From assembly GCA_965203525.1 (NCBI GenBank), contig OZ241898.1, positions 558,001-622,000 of the forward strand: a stretch of 64,000 nt of DNA. The letters are read 5' to 3'. Origin of the DNA: WTFV01 sp965203525 (lineage in GTDB: Bacteria > Acidobacteriota > Vicinamibacteria > Vicinamibacterales > UBA8438). The position numbers were made by a program, and so were the translations under genes. Numbering within the stretch: the stretch's first letter is position 1; each line of letters begins with the position of its first letter. This document shows positions 13,134 through 21,301 of the stretch, piece by piece. The notes under the pieces were generated by a model. The model had not been told where the DNA came from and did no database searches. It saw nothing but the letters and a program-made list of their open reading frames with translations.

Positions 13134-13223
13134 TCTCCTCCGTGCGCCTTGGGTCGACGCCCTGGCTGTCGCTCGTCTTCGACGCCCCGCGGGCGGTCTC
13201 CTCCGTGCGCCTTGGGTCGACGC
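13134..13223. repeat. Identical 27-base repeat upstream of the desaturase, period 63
   Basis: The 27 bases at 13134-13160 (starting tctcctccgtgcgcc) recur without change at 13197-13223, separated by 36 unrelated bases. The inner copy includes the Shine-Dalgarno region of the desaturase, so this is a gene-start duplication in the same style as at larE and the vWA gene at 19656. Confidence 0.85.
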
Positions 13224-13300
13224 GCACAAGCGGCGCATCTTATCCCATCCGGCCGCCCTGCCGCGGCGGATCGGCCGGCTCGGCCGGGAAGCGCCCACCC

Positions 13301-13306
13301 TATACT
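13301..13306 (+). promoter_or_regulatory. -10 box TATACT for a probably leaderless Uma2 mRNA
   Basis: TATACT ends seven bases before the ATG at 13314, which would place the transcription start at or next to the start codon. No clear -35 hexamer is seen at 17 bases. Confidence 0.35.
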
Positions 13307-13313
13307 GGATCGC

Positions 13314-13997
13314 ATGGCGTTTCCGGCCCGCGGCGCGCGGACGACGGACCGCGCAGAACGATGGCCGTCCGGCGTCGAAGTGCGCCCCCTGTCGCGGCGC
13401 GACTACGAACGCCTGTCCGAGGAAGGCGCCTGGAAGCGCGGACACTACGATGGCCGGCGCGGACGCGCCGAGGTGGTCGCCGAGCCGAGGCTGGCCCACG
13501 AGTGGCGCGCCTGCGAAGTGACGCCGTTGATCCAGGCCCTTCGGGATTCCCGCGGCCGGCGCGTCGGCATGCCGAGCGGAGCGATGCGCATCGACTGGCG
13601 CGGGTCGAGCTACGAGGCGGACGCGAGCTTCTATCTGGACGACGACGCGGCCCGGCGGGCCTGCGCGGCCGGCGACGCCCCCTGCCGCCCCGAAGACGGC
13701 GACCCGCCTCCGCAGATCGTGGTCGAGATCGACCGCACCACCGCGCCCGGCCGCGCAGCCGAACGGCGGCGCGACTACCTGGCGCTGGGCGTGGCGGAAG
13801 TCTGGTCCTGGACCCCGCGCCGCGGCGCCGCCATCCACGTGCCGGGACCGGACCGGCGGCCCGTCGCCGCCGAGGACTCGGCCGCCGTCCCCGGGCTCAC
13901 CCGGCAGGACCTCGACCGGCTCTGGTCCACCCCGGACTGGCGCGAGCGCGACCGGGTGATCACGGCGATCGCCGCCCGCCTGAATCCGATCCGCTGA
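13314..13997 (+). CDS. Uma2-family PD-(D/E)xK endonuclease-like protein (DUF820)
   Basis: The 227-residue protein has the Uma2 core: an acidic strand with YEADASFYLDDD, then PPPQIVVEIDRTT, an Arg-rich RDYLALGVAEVW segment and a C-terminal PGL-type motif. Uma2 proteins are abundant in cyanobacteria and other bacteria. Their biological role is not established, although the fold is that of restriction-like nucleases. It stands alone between the divergent desaturase and the MoxR cluster. The 228 bases downstream (13998-14225) hold nothing I recognise. Confidence 0.8.
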   Translation: MAFPARGARTTDRAERWPSGVEVRPLSRRDYERLSEEGAWKRGHYDGRRGRAEVVAEPRLAHEWRACEVTPLIQALRDSRGRRVGMPSGAMRIDWRGSSYEADASFYLDDDAARRACAAGDAPCRPEDGDPPPQIVVEIDRTTAPGRAAERRRDYLALGVAEVWSWTPRRGAAIHVPGPDRRPVAAEDSAAVPGLTRQDLDRLWSTPDWRERDRVITAIAARLNPIR

Positions 13998-14225
13998 GGC
14001 GCGGCGGGTGGTCGGGCCGTACTCGCGCCTGCCCGCGTGCCGTTCCGTCACGACCGGGAGTCGAGCAGTTCAACCAGGGCGGCCCCGGTCATGCAGTTCC
14101 TCACGCGACCACCCGCGGCCGTGTCGGGCCGGTGCGGGCTCGACGCGCTGTTGCCGGCGCCGCTGGCGTTCCGTCGCAGCGTCGAACAGGCGAAGCCGCG
14201 ATGACTGCTAGGATCTGACGCGGGC

Positions 14226-15266
14226 ATGCACGCCGACCTGCGGGAGGCCATCGATTTCCACGAGGCGATCGTCGCCGAGGGCGCCAAGGCGCTGGTCGGC
14301 TACGAGCGGGAGAAGGTGCTGGCCAACACCGTCCTGCTGTCGGAGATCCCGACCACCTACGACGCCGAGGAGAACCGGCAGGTCAACGCCGGCAACCTGC
14401 TGCTGCGGGGCGTGCCGGGGGTGGGCAAGACGTTCTTCGGCGTGATTCTGGCGGCGATCAGCGGCGCGAAGTTCGCGCGCCTGCAGGGCCGGGCGGACCT
14501 GCAGCCGACCGAGGTGGTCGGGTTCCAGATGATCAACCCGGCCACCGGGCGGTTCATCACCGAGTTCGGTCCGCTGGCGTCGGCCGAGGTGATCCTGCTC
14601 GACGAAATCAACCGCATCCCGCTGAAGTCGCAGAGCGCGTTCCTCGAAGGCTTGCAGGACCGGACCGTCACCGTCGGCAAGGAGACGTACCGCCTGCCGT
14701 CGTTCAGCTTCGCCATCGCCACGATGAACCCGATCGAGCTGGGGCAGGGGACGTTCCCCCTGTCGGAGGCGGCCACGGACCGGTTCGCGATCATGGTGAA
14801 CGTCGGCTACCTGCCGCCGGAAGAAGAGCAGCGGCTGGTCGGCTTCGACTTCAAGAAGGTGTCGCTCGACGGCCTGATGTCGAAGGAGCGGGTGGTCGAG
14901 CTGCGGTCGAGCATCACCGAGCACGTCTTCCTGCACGACGCCATCGCGCGGTACATCCAGCGGCTGGTGGCGGCGTCGCGGCCCTGCGACGCGGAGACCG
15001 ACTGGCCGTTGCGGTCGCCGTCGGAGCTGGTGGAGCGCTACGTCGACCTGGGCGGTTCGCCGCGCGCCACGATCTGCTGGGGGCGGCTGGTGAAGGTGTG
15101 GGCGCTGCTCGCCGGCCGGCGGGCGGAGGTCTACCCCGAGGACGTGCAGGACCTGGCCGGCCACGTGCTGGGCCACCGCATCTGGCTGGCGCCCCACGCG
15201 GCCGGCCAGGGGGTCTCGGTCGACGCGGTCGTCGGCGAGATCATCGAGCAGGTGCCGATTCCGTGA
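14226..15266 (+). CDS. moxR: MoxR-family AAA+ ATPase
   Basis: The 346-residue chaperone-like ATPase has Walker A GVPGVGKT at 62-69, Walker B ILLDEINR at about 121-128 and sensor 1 ATMNP at about 160. MoxR proteins act with vWA-domain partners to insert cofactors or remodel complexes. Here it is first in a six-gene run with DUF58, vWA and TPR genes, the aerotolerance (Bat) arrangement. Its stop overlaps the next start as GTGA. Confidence 0.92.
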   Translation: MHADLREAIDFHEAIVAEGAKALVGYEREKVLANTVLLSEIPTTYDAEENRQVNAGNLLLRGVPGVGKTFFGVILAAISGAKFARLQGRADLQPTEVVGFQMINPATGRFITEFGPLASAEVILLDEINRIPLKSQSAFLEGLQDRTVTVGKETYRLPSFSFAIATMNPIELGQGTFPLSEAATDRFAIMVNVGYLPPEEEQRLVGFDFKKVSLDGLMSKERVVELRSSITEHVFLHDAIARYIQRLVAASRPCDAETDWPLRSPSELVERYVDLGGSPRATICWGRLVKVWALLAGRRAEVYPEDVQDLAGHVLGHRIWLAPHAAGQGVSVDAVVGEIIEQVPIP

Positions 15267-16174
15267 CCGCCCGCGCCGGCGGGGAGCTCGTGAGCTGGGC
15301 CGAGGTCCGGGACGTCGAGCTGGTCGTCGTGCGGCGCATGCGCGAGCACATGGCGGGGGCGCATCCGAGCGTCTTCCAGGGCGCGGGGTTCGAGTTCGCG
15401 GGCCTGCGCGACTGGCAGCCGGGCGACCGGCCGGCGGCGGTCGACTGGCCGCAGTCGACGCTGACCAACTTCAGTCCGCTGGTGACGCGGGAGTTCGAGC
15501 AGCAGAGCACGGCGCGCCTCGTCGTCGTGGCCGACACGTCGCTCTCGACCCGTTGCGGGGCGGCGGGGGCGCCGATCGCCGCCGCCATCGCCCGGACGGT
15601 CGCGACCCTGGCCCTGGCCGGCGCGTTCTTCCAGGACCAGGTCGGCCTGATCACGTTCGATTCGGGTTCGCGGCGGCTGCTGGTGCGGCCGCGGATCGGC
15701 CGCGGCCACGCGATCCACTGCCTGGAGGCGTACCAGGATCTGGTTCTCGAGCGCTCGGCGCACGAGGCGCGGCGGACCGGCGACAGCTTCCTCGGCCTGC
15801 TGCGCAAGCCGTCGATGGTCCCGGTGGTGTCGGATTTCCTCTTCGAGGGCGCGGAGCCGCTGCTCGACGAGCTGCTGGCGCTGAACGCCACGCACGACGT
15901 GTTCGTGGTGCTGATCGACAGCCGCGGCGCCTTCGATCTCCCGGAGCTGTCGGCCGGTTGGGTGGAGGGCTGCGACGTGGAGACGGGCGAGTCGCGGCTG
16001 CTGTCGGCGGCCGACGCGCGCCGGCTCGGGGACCGGGTCGCGGAGTGGCAGGACGAGGTGGAGGCGCGCGCGACGGGGCTCGGCCTCGAGGTGCTGCGGC
16101 CGGGGGGCGACGCCGAGCGGTTTCACCATCAGGTGGTCGAATTCCTCGCCGACCGCCGGCTGCGGAAGCGATAG
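15263..16174 (+). CDS. DUF58 domain protein of the MoxR cluster
   Basis: The GTG at 15263 overlaps the moxR stop. The 303-residue protein contains the DUF58 signature (LRDWQPGDRPAAVDWPQS) and a degenerate vWA-like region with VVVADTSLST as a MIDAS-type strand. It has no membrane segment. In Bat clusters the DUF58 protein accompanies MoxR. The exact function is unknown. Confidence 0.88.
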   Translation: MTARAGGELVSWAEVRDVELVVVRRMREHMAGAHPSVFQGAGFEFAGLRDWQPGDRPAAVDWPQSTLTNFSPLVTREFEQQSTARLVVVADTSLSTRCGAAGAPIAAAIARTVATLALAGAFFQDQVGLITFDSGSRRLLVRPRIGRGHAIHCLEAYQDLVLERSAHEARRTGDSFLGLLRKPSMVPVVSDFLFEGAEPLLDELLALNATHDVFVVLIDSRGAFDLPELSAGWVEGCDVETGESRLLSAADARRLGDRVAEWQDEVEARATGLGLEVLRPGGDAERFHHQVVEFLADRRLRKR

Positions 16175-16222
16175 GGCGCGGGGAGCCCGCCGCGGATGCG
16201 GCCTTGCGGCAGGGGAGGTAGC

Positions 16223-17701
16223 GTGTTGCGGATGCGCCGGATGCTCGCCGGATGCCTGATCGCGTGGGCCGCCGCCGCGTGGGCCGCTCCGGCGGCCGCC
16301 CAGCCGGCGGCGGACCCGGCGCCGGGAACGGACACGGTGGCGTTGGAGGCGCTGCGGTGCTGGCGGCGGGTGGCGGCGCACGCGGTCCATGTGGGCGAGC
16401 GCTTCGACATGCTGCTGACGTGCGCGGTGGTCGAGACCGGGACGGCCCGCGCGGTGCCCGACCTGGCGCGGCTCGAGCCGGCGACGCTCGGCGTGTCGCC
16501 GTTCGAGGTGCTCGACGGCGAACGCTACGACGACGTGGTGCGCGGCCCGCGCCGTTTCTTCCAGTACCGCTACGCGCTGCGGATCATCGGCGCGGACTAC
16601 TTCGGCCTCGACGTGGAGCTTCCGCCGCTGGAGCTGCGCTACCGCATCGAGCGCTCGCTCGACGGAGGCGCCGCGGCCGAGGGCCGCGAGCTCGCCTACG
16701 TCCTGCCGCCCGAGTCGATCCGGGTGCTGTCGCTCGTGCCGGCCGCGGCGGCGGACATCCGGGAGCTGCCGGGCGAGACCTTCGGCGACGTCGAGGCGCG
16801 CCTGTTCCGCGCGAACCTGACGGGGATCGCCGCGGCGGCGATCGGGGTGGCGGCGGCCGGCGCGCTCCTGCTGGGAGCGGCCCGCGCGCGGCGCGAGTGG
16901 CGCGGCGCGGCGGCGGCGCGCGCGGACCGGGTTCCCGCCTGGCGCATCGCCCGGGCGGCGCTCGGCGAGCTGCGGGCGGTGCGGGCCGCGGCGGAGGCGG
17001 AAGGCTGGACCGGTGACCTGGTGGCGCGGGCGCTGGCCGCCCTGCGCATCGCCGCGGCGCTCGCCGTCGGCCGGCCGGTGGCGCAATCCGCGGCCGGCGC
17101 GGGGGCGGGCGCGGCGTCGAAGCGGTCCGCGGTCCGCGGGCGACAGGGTGTCGCGCAGTCCGCGGCCGGCGCCGCGGTCGATGCGGGGGGCCGCGGGATG
17201 GACGTGACGGTCGGGCCGACGCGCGCGCAATCCGCGGCGGGGGCGGCGGTCGATGCGGGGCGAGCGGCGGATCGGGCAGCGTTCCCGCCTCCACGGCGAG
17301 GCGCCGCGGCGGACATGGGGTCGGCGGTCGATGCGGCGGGCCGGCTGACGGTCCGGCGGGGGCCGTTGCGGGCGGAGCGCGTCTCCGTCTGGTCGGCGCT
17401 CACCGCGCGGGATCTGGACGCCGCGTCGCCGCGGGTCGGGCCGGAACCGCCGGCGGACGCGGTCGGGCCGGCGCCGTCGCGGGCGGTCGCGGTGGAGTCG
17501 TTGCGCGCGGGACTCGCCTGTTTCGGCGCGGCGCGCTACGGGGCGGCGGCCGAGGCGCCGGGGGAGACCCTGACGGCCGCGCTGGAGGCCGGCATGCGGG
17601 CGCTGCAGTCCTTCCAGGTCGAGCTGTTCGAGCCGGTCGGCCGCGCGAGCCGGCTGTATCGAAACTGCCGCGAGTGGGCGGCGGACCGATGGAGACCCTG
17701 A
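16223..17701 (+). CDS. Secreted membrane-anchored protein of the MoxR/vWA cluster (BatD-like position)
   Basis: GTG at 16223 follows aggggagg. An N-terminal signal peptide ends near AAAQP. A beta-rich extracytoplasmic part with a Cys pair (about residues 35-195) precedes one transmembrane helix at about 200-225. A cytoplasmic tail follows, with a long Ala/Gly/Asp linker made of in-frame 72-base repeats (17081-17339) and a helical C-terminal domain. I do not recognise a named domain. Position and topology fit the BatD or DUF4381 proteins of such operons. It overlaps the next gene by 13 bases. Confidence 0.6.
   Translation: MLRMRRMLAGCLIAWAAAAWAAPAAAQPAADPAPGTDTVALEALRCWRRVAAHAVHVGERFDMLLTCAVVETGTARAVPDLARLEPATLGVSPFEVLDGERYDDVVRGPRRFFQYRYALRIIGADYFGLDVELPPLELRYRIERSLDGGAAAEGRELAYVLPPESIRVLSLVPAAAADIRELPGETFGDVEARLFRANLTGIAAAAIGVAAAGALLLGAARARREWRGAAAARADRVPAWRIARAALGELRAVRAAAEAEGWTGDLVARALAALRIAAALAVGRPVAQSAAGAGAGAASKRSAVRGRQGVAQSAAGAAVDAGGRGMDVTVGPTRAQSAAGAAVDAGRAADRAAFPPPRRGAAADMGSAVDAAGRLTVRRGPLRAERVSVWSALTARDLDAASPRVGPEPPADAVGPAPSRAVAVESLRAGLACFGAARYGAAAEAPGETLTAALEAGMRALQSFQVELFEPVGRASRLYRNCREWAADRWRP
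17081..17339 (+). repeat. In-frame repeat-spacer array in the tail of the BatD-like gene
   Basis: The motif gcgcaatccgcggccggcgc begins at 17081 and recurs at 17153 and 17225, each exactly 72 bases on. The extension gcggtcgatgcggg occurs at 17174, 17246 and 17324 (72 and 78). All distances are multiples of three, so the frame is kept. Between copies the sequence is unrelated. Confidence 0.85.
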
Positions 17702-18786
17702 ACGCGGTCCTGGCGCGGATCGGTGAGGTCCTGGCCGGGCTGTCGTCCGCGGACCGGGACGCGCTGTCCCTGCTGCGCCGCGACGCCGCCGTCCTGGCCG
17801 CCGCCGTTCTGGCCGTCGCCGCGCTCGCGACGTTGATCCGGCGGGTTGCGCGTCCGCGGACGCCGGGCGCCGCCGCCGTGGTGCTGCCGGCGCTGCCGGC
17901 GCGCCGCTTCGCTCCCCGGGCGCATCTGGCGCCGGTCCGGCACGGCGCCTTCGCGATCTTCCTCGCCGGCTTCGGCCTGTTCGCCGTGGCCCTGGCCGAC
18001 CCGCACACCGCGCTCGTGCGGGAGGAGGCGTCGTACCCCGGCCACCGCATCGCGGTGCTGATCGACGCCTCGCTCAGCATGAACACCGCGTTCGCGACCG
18101 AGCGGCTCGCGGCGGGCAACACCTTCCTCGCCAACGTCGCGGCGGCGGAGTACTTCGTCCGGCGGCGCATGGAGGGGCCGTATCACGACCTCGTGTCGCT
18201 GGTGCAGTTCGGCAACGAGGCGTACATCGTCACCCCGTTCACCAACGACTACGAGAACGTCCTGCTCAGCATCAGCCTGATCGGCACCCCGGAGGAGTAC
18301 CGCCGCTTCCCGGACCACGGCACCCTCGTCATGAACGCCATCAGCCGCGGCGTGCAGCTCTTCCGGACGTTCGACTTTCTCGGCGCGGCCGGCAACCTGA
18401 TGGTGATCTTCAGCGACGGGCAGGACACCCACGCCCGGTTCGAGGACCTGACGCTGGACGCGATCGTGCAGGAGGCGGCCGACAACGGGATCCCGGTCTA
18501 CTTCATCCGGACCGCCTACGACCAGGCCCTCGGCGAGGTCATCTCCGACCAGCAGTGGAAACGGGCGGTGGAGCGGACCGGCGGGCGGTTCTTTCCGGCG
18601 GAGAACGAGGACGCGATCCTGGCCGCCGTCCACGAGATCGACGCGCTGGCCGAGGGGCTGATCCGCGTCCGGCGCTACACGGCGCACGAGCCGCGCTTCG
18701 CCCCGTTCGCGCTGGCCGCGGTTCTGCTGTGGCTGACCGCGGCCGCCCTGACCCTGGGCGTCCGGCGCTTCCGGAGGTTCCCCTGA
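17689..18786 (+). CDS. vWA-domain membrane protein (BatA/BatB-like)
   Basis: The 365-residue protein has a transmembrane helix at about 35-55, a second at about 90-105, a vWA domain with the MIDAS motif DASLS near 125 and a later FSDGQDTH motif, and a final helix before a basic tail. vWA proteins of this type work with MoxR ATPases at the cytoplasmic membrane. The chosen ATG at 17689 lies 13 bases inside the preceding gene. Its stop overlaps the next ATG as TGATG. Confidence 0.85.
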   Translation: METLNAVLARIGEVLAGLSSADRDALSLLRRDAAVLAAAVLAVAALATLIRRVARPRTPGAAAVVLPALPARRFAPRAHLAPVRHGAFAIFLAGFGLFAVALADPHTALVREEASYPGHRIAVLIDASLSMNTAFATERLAAGNTFLANVAAAEYFVRRRMEGPYHDLVSLVQFGNEAYIVTPFTNDYENVLLSISLIGTPEEYRRFPDHGTLVMNAISRGVQLFRTFDFLGAAGNLMVIFSDGQDTHARFEDLTLDAIVQEAADNGIPVYFIRTAYDQALGEVISDQQWKRAVERTGGRFFPAENEDAILAAVHEIDALAEGLIRVRRYTAHEPRFAPFALAAVLLWLTAAALTLGVRRFRRFP

Positions 18787-19469
18787 TGAAGGCGGCGATC
18801 CGGTACCTGGCGGCGGCGGCGATCCTGGGCGCGGCCGCGGCGGCGGTGGCGGCGGCCGGCCGCCTCGATCGCCGCGTGGCGCGCGCCGAGCAGCAGATCG
18901 CAACGTTCGCCTTCGACGACGCGGAGGCGGCCTACGCGGAGCTGGAGCGCTCCCTGAACCTTGCCGGGGCCGCGTCCTGGCTGTTCGGCGGCCCGCGCGC
19001 CGACGTCGAGACGCGGCGGGCGGCGCTGCGCTACTGGCGGGGCGACCACGCCGGGCTGCTCGCCGACTACGCCGACGCGCCGCCGGACGCCGCCGGGAAC
19101 CTCCCGCTGCAGTTCGTCCTCGCCAACGCGGCGGCCCGCGCCGCGCTCGATCCGGAGGCCGACCGCGAGCGGGTGCTGCAGGCGCTGGACGGCGCGATCG
19201 ACGTCTATCTGGGCGTGCTGCAGCAGAGCCCGGGACATCTCGACGCCGCCTACAACTACGAGTACCTCCTCCGGCTCCGCGCCGACCTCGCGTCCGGCGC
19301 GGAGCTGCCGGCGCCCCGGCGCAGCCGGCACGGCCGCGAAGGGGAGACGCCGGAGGACGGCGGACTGGAGGAGATCGAGATCTACGTCCCGGTGCAGCGT
19401 GACGTCGACCCGGAGATGGACGAATCGCCGACCCTCGGCGCCGGGGAACGCATCCGGAAGCGGGGATGA
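18786..19469 (+). CDS. Small membrane-anchored TPR-like protein (BatC-like position)
   Basis: The 227-residue protein has an N-terminal signal-anchor rich in Ala, followed by helical TPR-like repeats (about 30-170) including a YNYEYLLRLR segment. An acidic C-terminal tail carries EEIEIYVP. In Bat operons a TPR protein couples to the vWA partners. The stop TGA at 19467 overlaps an ATG at 19466 that begins a copy of the next gene's start region. Confidence 0.7.
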   Translation: MKAAIRYLAAAAILGAAAAAVAAAGRLDRRVARAEQQIATFAFDDAEAAYAELERSLNLAGAASWLFGGPRADVETRRAALRYWRGDHAGLLADYADAPPDAAGNLPLQFVLANAAARAALDPEADRERVLQALDGAIDVYLGVLQQSPGHLDAAYNYEYLLRLRADLASGAELPAPRRSRHGREGETPEDGGLEEIEIYVPVQRDVDPEMDESPTLGAGERIRKRG

Positions 19470-19690
19470 CGCCGCCGGTCCGTTTCGTCGATCCGCTGCC
19501 GCCGTGGCTGCTGGCGGGGCCGGCCCCACAGCCACCGGTCCGTTTCGTCGATTCGCTGTTGCCGTGGCGTCGGGAGACGGGATGACGCCGCCGGTCCGTT
19601 TCGCCGAGCCGCGCATCAGGTCGCGGTACCAGTCCATCGCGCCAGCGGAGACGGGATGACGCCGCCGGTCCGTTTCGCCGATCCGCTGCT
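19466..19690 (+). repeat. Four copies of the next vWA gene's 5' end, forming coupled mini-ORFs
   Basis: The start region of the vWA gene (ATG ACG CCG CCG GTC CGT TTC) occurs as copies whose ccggtcc cores lie at 19475, 19535, 19591 and 19665. Three copies keep the ATG: 19466, 19582 and the real gene at 19656. The first two head short open frames, 19466-19585 (39 codons) and 19582-19659 (25 codons). Each ends in gagacgggatga, so its TGA overlaps the next ATG as ATGA. The peptides begin Met-Thr-Pro-Pro-Val-Arg-Phe. Whether they are translated is unknown, but the coupling is preserved at every step. Confidence 0.85.
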
Positions 19691-20732
19691 GCTGTGGCTG
19701 CTGGCGGGGCCGGCCCTGCTGCTGCCGGTCTGGCTGTGGCAGCTCGCCCGGCGGCGCCGCGACGTGCGCCGGCTGCGGGCGTCGCGGACGGCGCCGGTCC
19801 GGGAGCGCCACCGTTTCGCCGGGGGGCTGTCGTTCTGGCTGGCGGTCACCGTCGCCGCGGCGCTGGTGATCGTCGCCCTGGCGCGGCCGCGGGCGCTGGT
19901 GTCGGTCACCGAGACGGCCGGCGTCGACTTCGTGATCCTCCAGGACGGCTCGGCGTCGATGCGGGTCACCGACGTGGCGCCCGACCGGTGGCAGCGTTCG
20001 GTGGCGTGGATCCGGACGTTCGCCGAGGTGCTCGGCTGGCGCCGCGAACGGGTCGCGCTGGCCCTGTTCGCGCACCGCGCGGCGCCGCAGGTCCGCCTGA
20101 CGAGCGACCCCAACGCGCTGTTCTTCTTCCTCGACCACCTGGCCGACGAGCCGCCGTTCCGGCTGCGGGACGACACGAGCTGGAACACCGACATCGAGGA
20201 CGCCCTGGCCTGGGGGGTCCGGATGATCGACAAGGACGAAGAGCTGTACGGCCCGCGGCTCGCGGCGCGGGCGTTCGTGGTGCTCTCGGACGGGCAGGCA
20301 TGGAGCGGCGAGGTCGCGCGCGCCCTGCGGACGGCCCGGGCCCGCGATGTCCGCGTCTACGTGATCGGAGTGGGCACCGCCGGCGGCGGCTTCATTCCGC
20401 GGCTTCCGCCGCGGCGCTACCAGGATCCGGAGCCGCCGATCCACTCGGTGCTCGACCGGCGCTCGCTGCGGGCCATCGCGCAGGCCGGCGACGGCCGGTA
20501 CTTCGAGCTGGGGGCCGAACCGGACCACGTGGTGGCGTTGCGGATCCTGTCCGACGCGCAACGGTCGGCCCGCGGCGTCGTCCAGCGGCAGGAGTCGTTC
20601 ACCGAGCTCTACTGGTACTTTCTGCTCGCCGCCGCGGCCGTGCTGGGCGCGGGAACGCTGCTGCTGACGGAGCGGACGCAGCTCTGGTGGCAACTGGCCG
20701 CCGCCGCGCTCGCGGCGGCGCTGCTACCGTAG
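19656..20732 (+). CDS. vWA-domain membrane protein, last gene of the MoxR cluster
   Basis: The 358-residue protein has two N-terminal helices (about 9-30 and 57-78), a vWA domain with MIDAS motif DGSAS near 97 and a second acidic motif VLSDGQAWSG, and two C-terminal helices. It resembles the first vWA gene and is BatA/BatB-like. The ATG at 19656 overlaps the stop of a duplicated mini-ORF. The two vWA proteins, TPR protein, DUF58 and MoxR probably form one envelope-associated complex. Its substrate is unknown. Confidence 0.85.
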   Translation: MTPPVRFADPLLLWLLAGPALLLPVWLWQLARRRRDVRRLRASRTAPVRERHRFAGGLSFWLAVTVAAALVIVALARPRALVSVTETAGVDFVILQDGSASMRVTDVAPDRWQRSVAWIRTFAEVLGWRRERVALALFAHRAAPQVRLTSDPNALFFFLDHLADEPPFRLRDDTSWNTDIEDALAWGVRMIDKDEELYGPRLAARAFVVLSDGQAWSGEVARALRTARARDVRVYVIGVGTAGGGFIPRLPPRRYQDPEPPIHSVLDRRSLRAIAQAGDGRYFELGAEPDHVVALRILSDAQRSARGVVQRQESFTELYWYFLLAAAAVLGAGTLLLTERTQLWWQLAAAALAAALLP

Positions 20733-20838
20733 ACGGGCCGCTTCCGCGGACACCGGCTCACTGGCGCCGGGCGCCGGCCCGGATCGGCGCGCCGCGGTCC
20801 CGACCGTTGCGCGCGCAACCCGCGGCGTCGGGAACGGA

Positions 20839-20947
20839 GCGCGAACCGCCGGCCGCAGAGGGCGTTCCGGTGGTGCTATACACGCCAAAGGAAGACGGCC
20901 AGCCTGACGCGCGCGAACCGCCGGCCGCAGAGGGCGTTCCGGTGGTG
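20839..20947. repeat. Identical 37-base repeat ending in the tRNA-Lys 3' end, period 72
   Basis: Positions 20839-20875 and 20911-20947 are identical (37 bases starting gcgcgaaccgccgg), separated by a 35-base unrelated spacer. The inner copy includes the encoded CCA, the discriminator and the first base pair of tRNA-Lys. The outer copy therefore duplicates the tRNA 3' end. Confidence 0.9.
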
Positions 20948-21017
20948 GGCCGCGCTGGGATCGAACCAGCGACACCCTGATTAAAAGTCAGGTGCTCTAC
21001 CACTGAGCTAGCGGCCC
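20943..21017 (-). tRNA. tRNA-Lys (anticodon TTT)
   Basis: On the minus strand the acceptor arm gggccgc pairs with gcggccc. The D-arm tagctcagtggta, the anticodon loop cttttaa with anticodon TTT and the T-arm ggttcgatccc are present, and CCA is encoded at 20943-20945. It lies beside the restriction enzyme locus. Confidence 0.95.
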
Positions 21018-21221
21018 GGACCGGCTGTCGTCGCGTTCCCGTTCCGCGCGGATGCCATGGAGGTACCGATCATAGATCGCGTCGGCGCGCGGCGCGCGGC
21101 CGCGGCAGCTCGCGCAGGCTGCGATTCCGGGAACCCTTGACGCCGGAACCGTGGGCGACGGCGGACGTGACGGCGCGGGCGAGCAGGCGGCGGTGCTTGA
21201 AGAGTCCACGAGAACTCCGGG

Positions 21222-21289
21222 CGCCCGTACCATTACAATCCGGGTCCGAAACCCCGATGCTTCACACGACGATCGCCGTCCTGTAACGC
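21222..21289 (+). pseudogene. Relic of a second restriction-enzyme gene upstream of the intact one
   Basis: Bases 21242-21271 match 24646-24674 inside the intact enzyme gene at all but about one position. In frame they read TITIRVRNPDASHD against AITILVRNPDASHD in the methylase region. Flanking sequence diverges and a stop follows at 21285. It is best read as the remnant of a paralogous copy, or as a fragment copied from the gene. Confidence 0.65.
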
Positions 21290-21301
21290 AAGGAAAACGC
21301 A

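Noticed and set aside
13998..14225. Possible gene between Uma2 and moxR (short frames on both strands)
   Set aside because: No frame has a ribosome site, a recognisable motif or convincing codon use. Left as unassigned intergenic sequence.
20758..21003. Minus-strand frame beginning MVEHLTFNQGVAGSIP
   Set aside because: This is the typical translation of a tRNA-Lys gene and its flank, not a protein.
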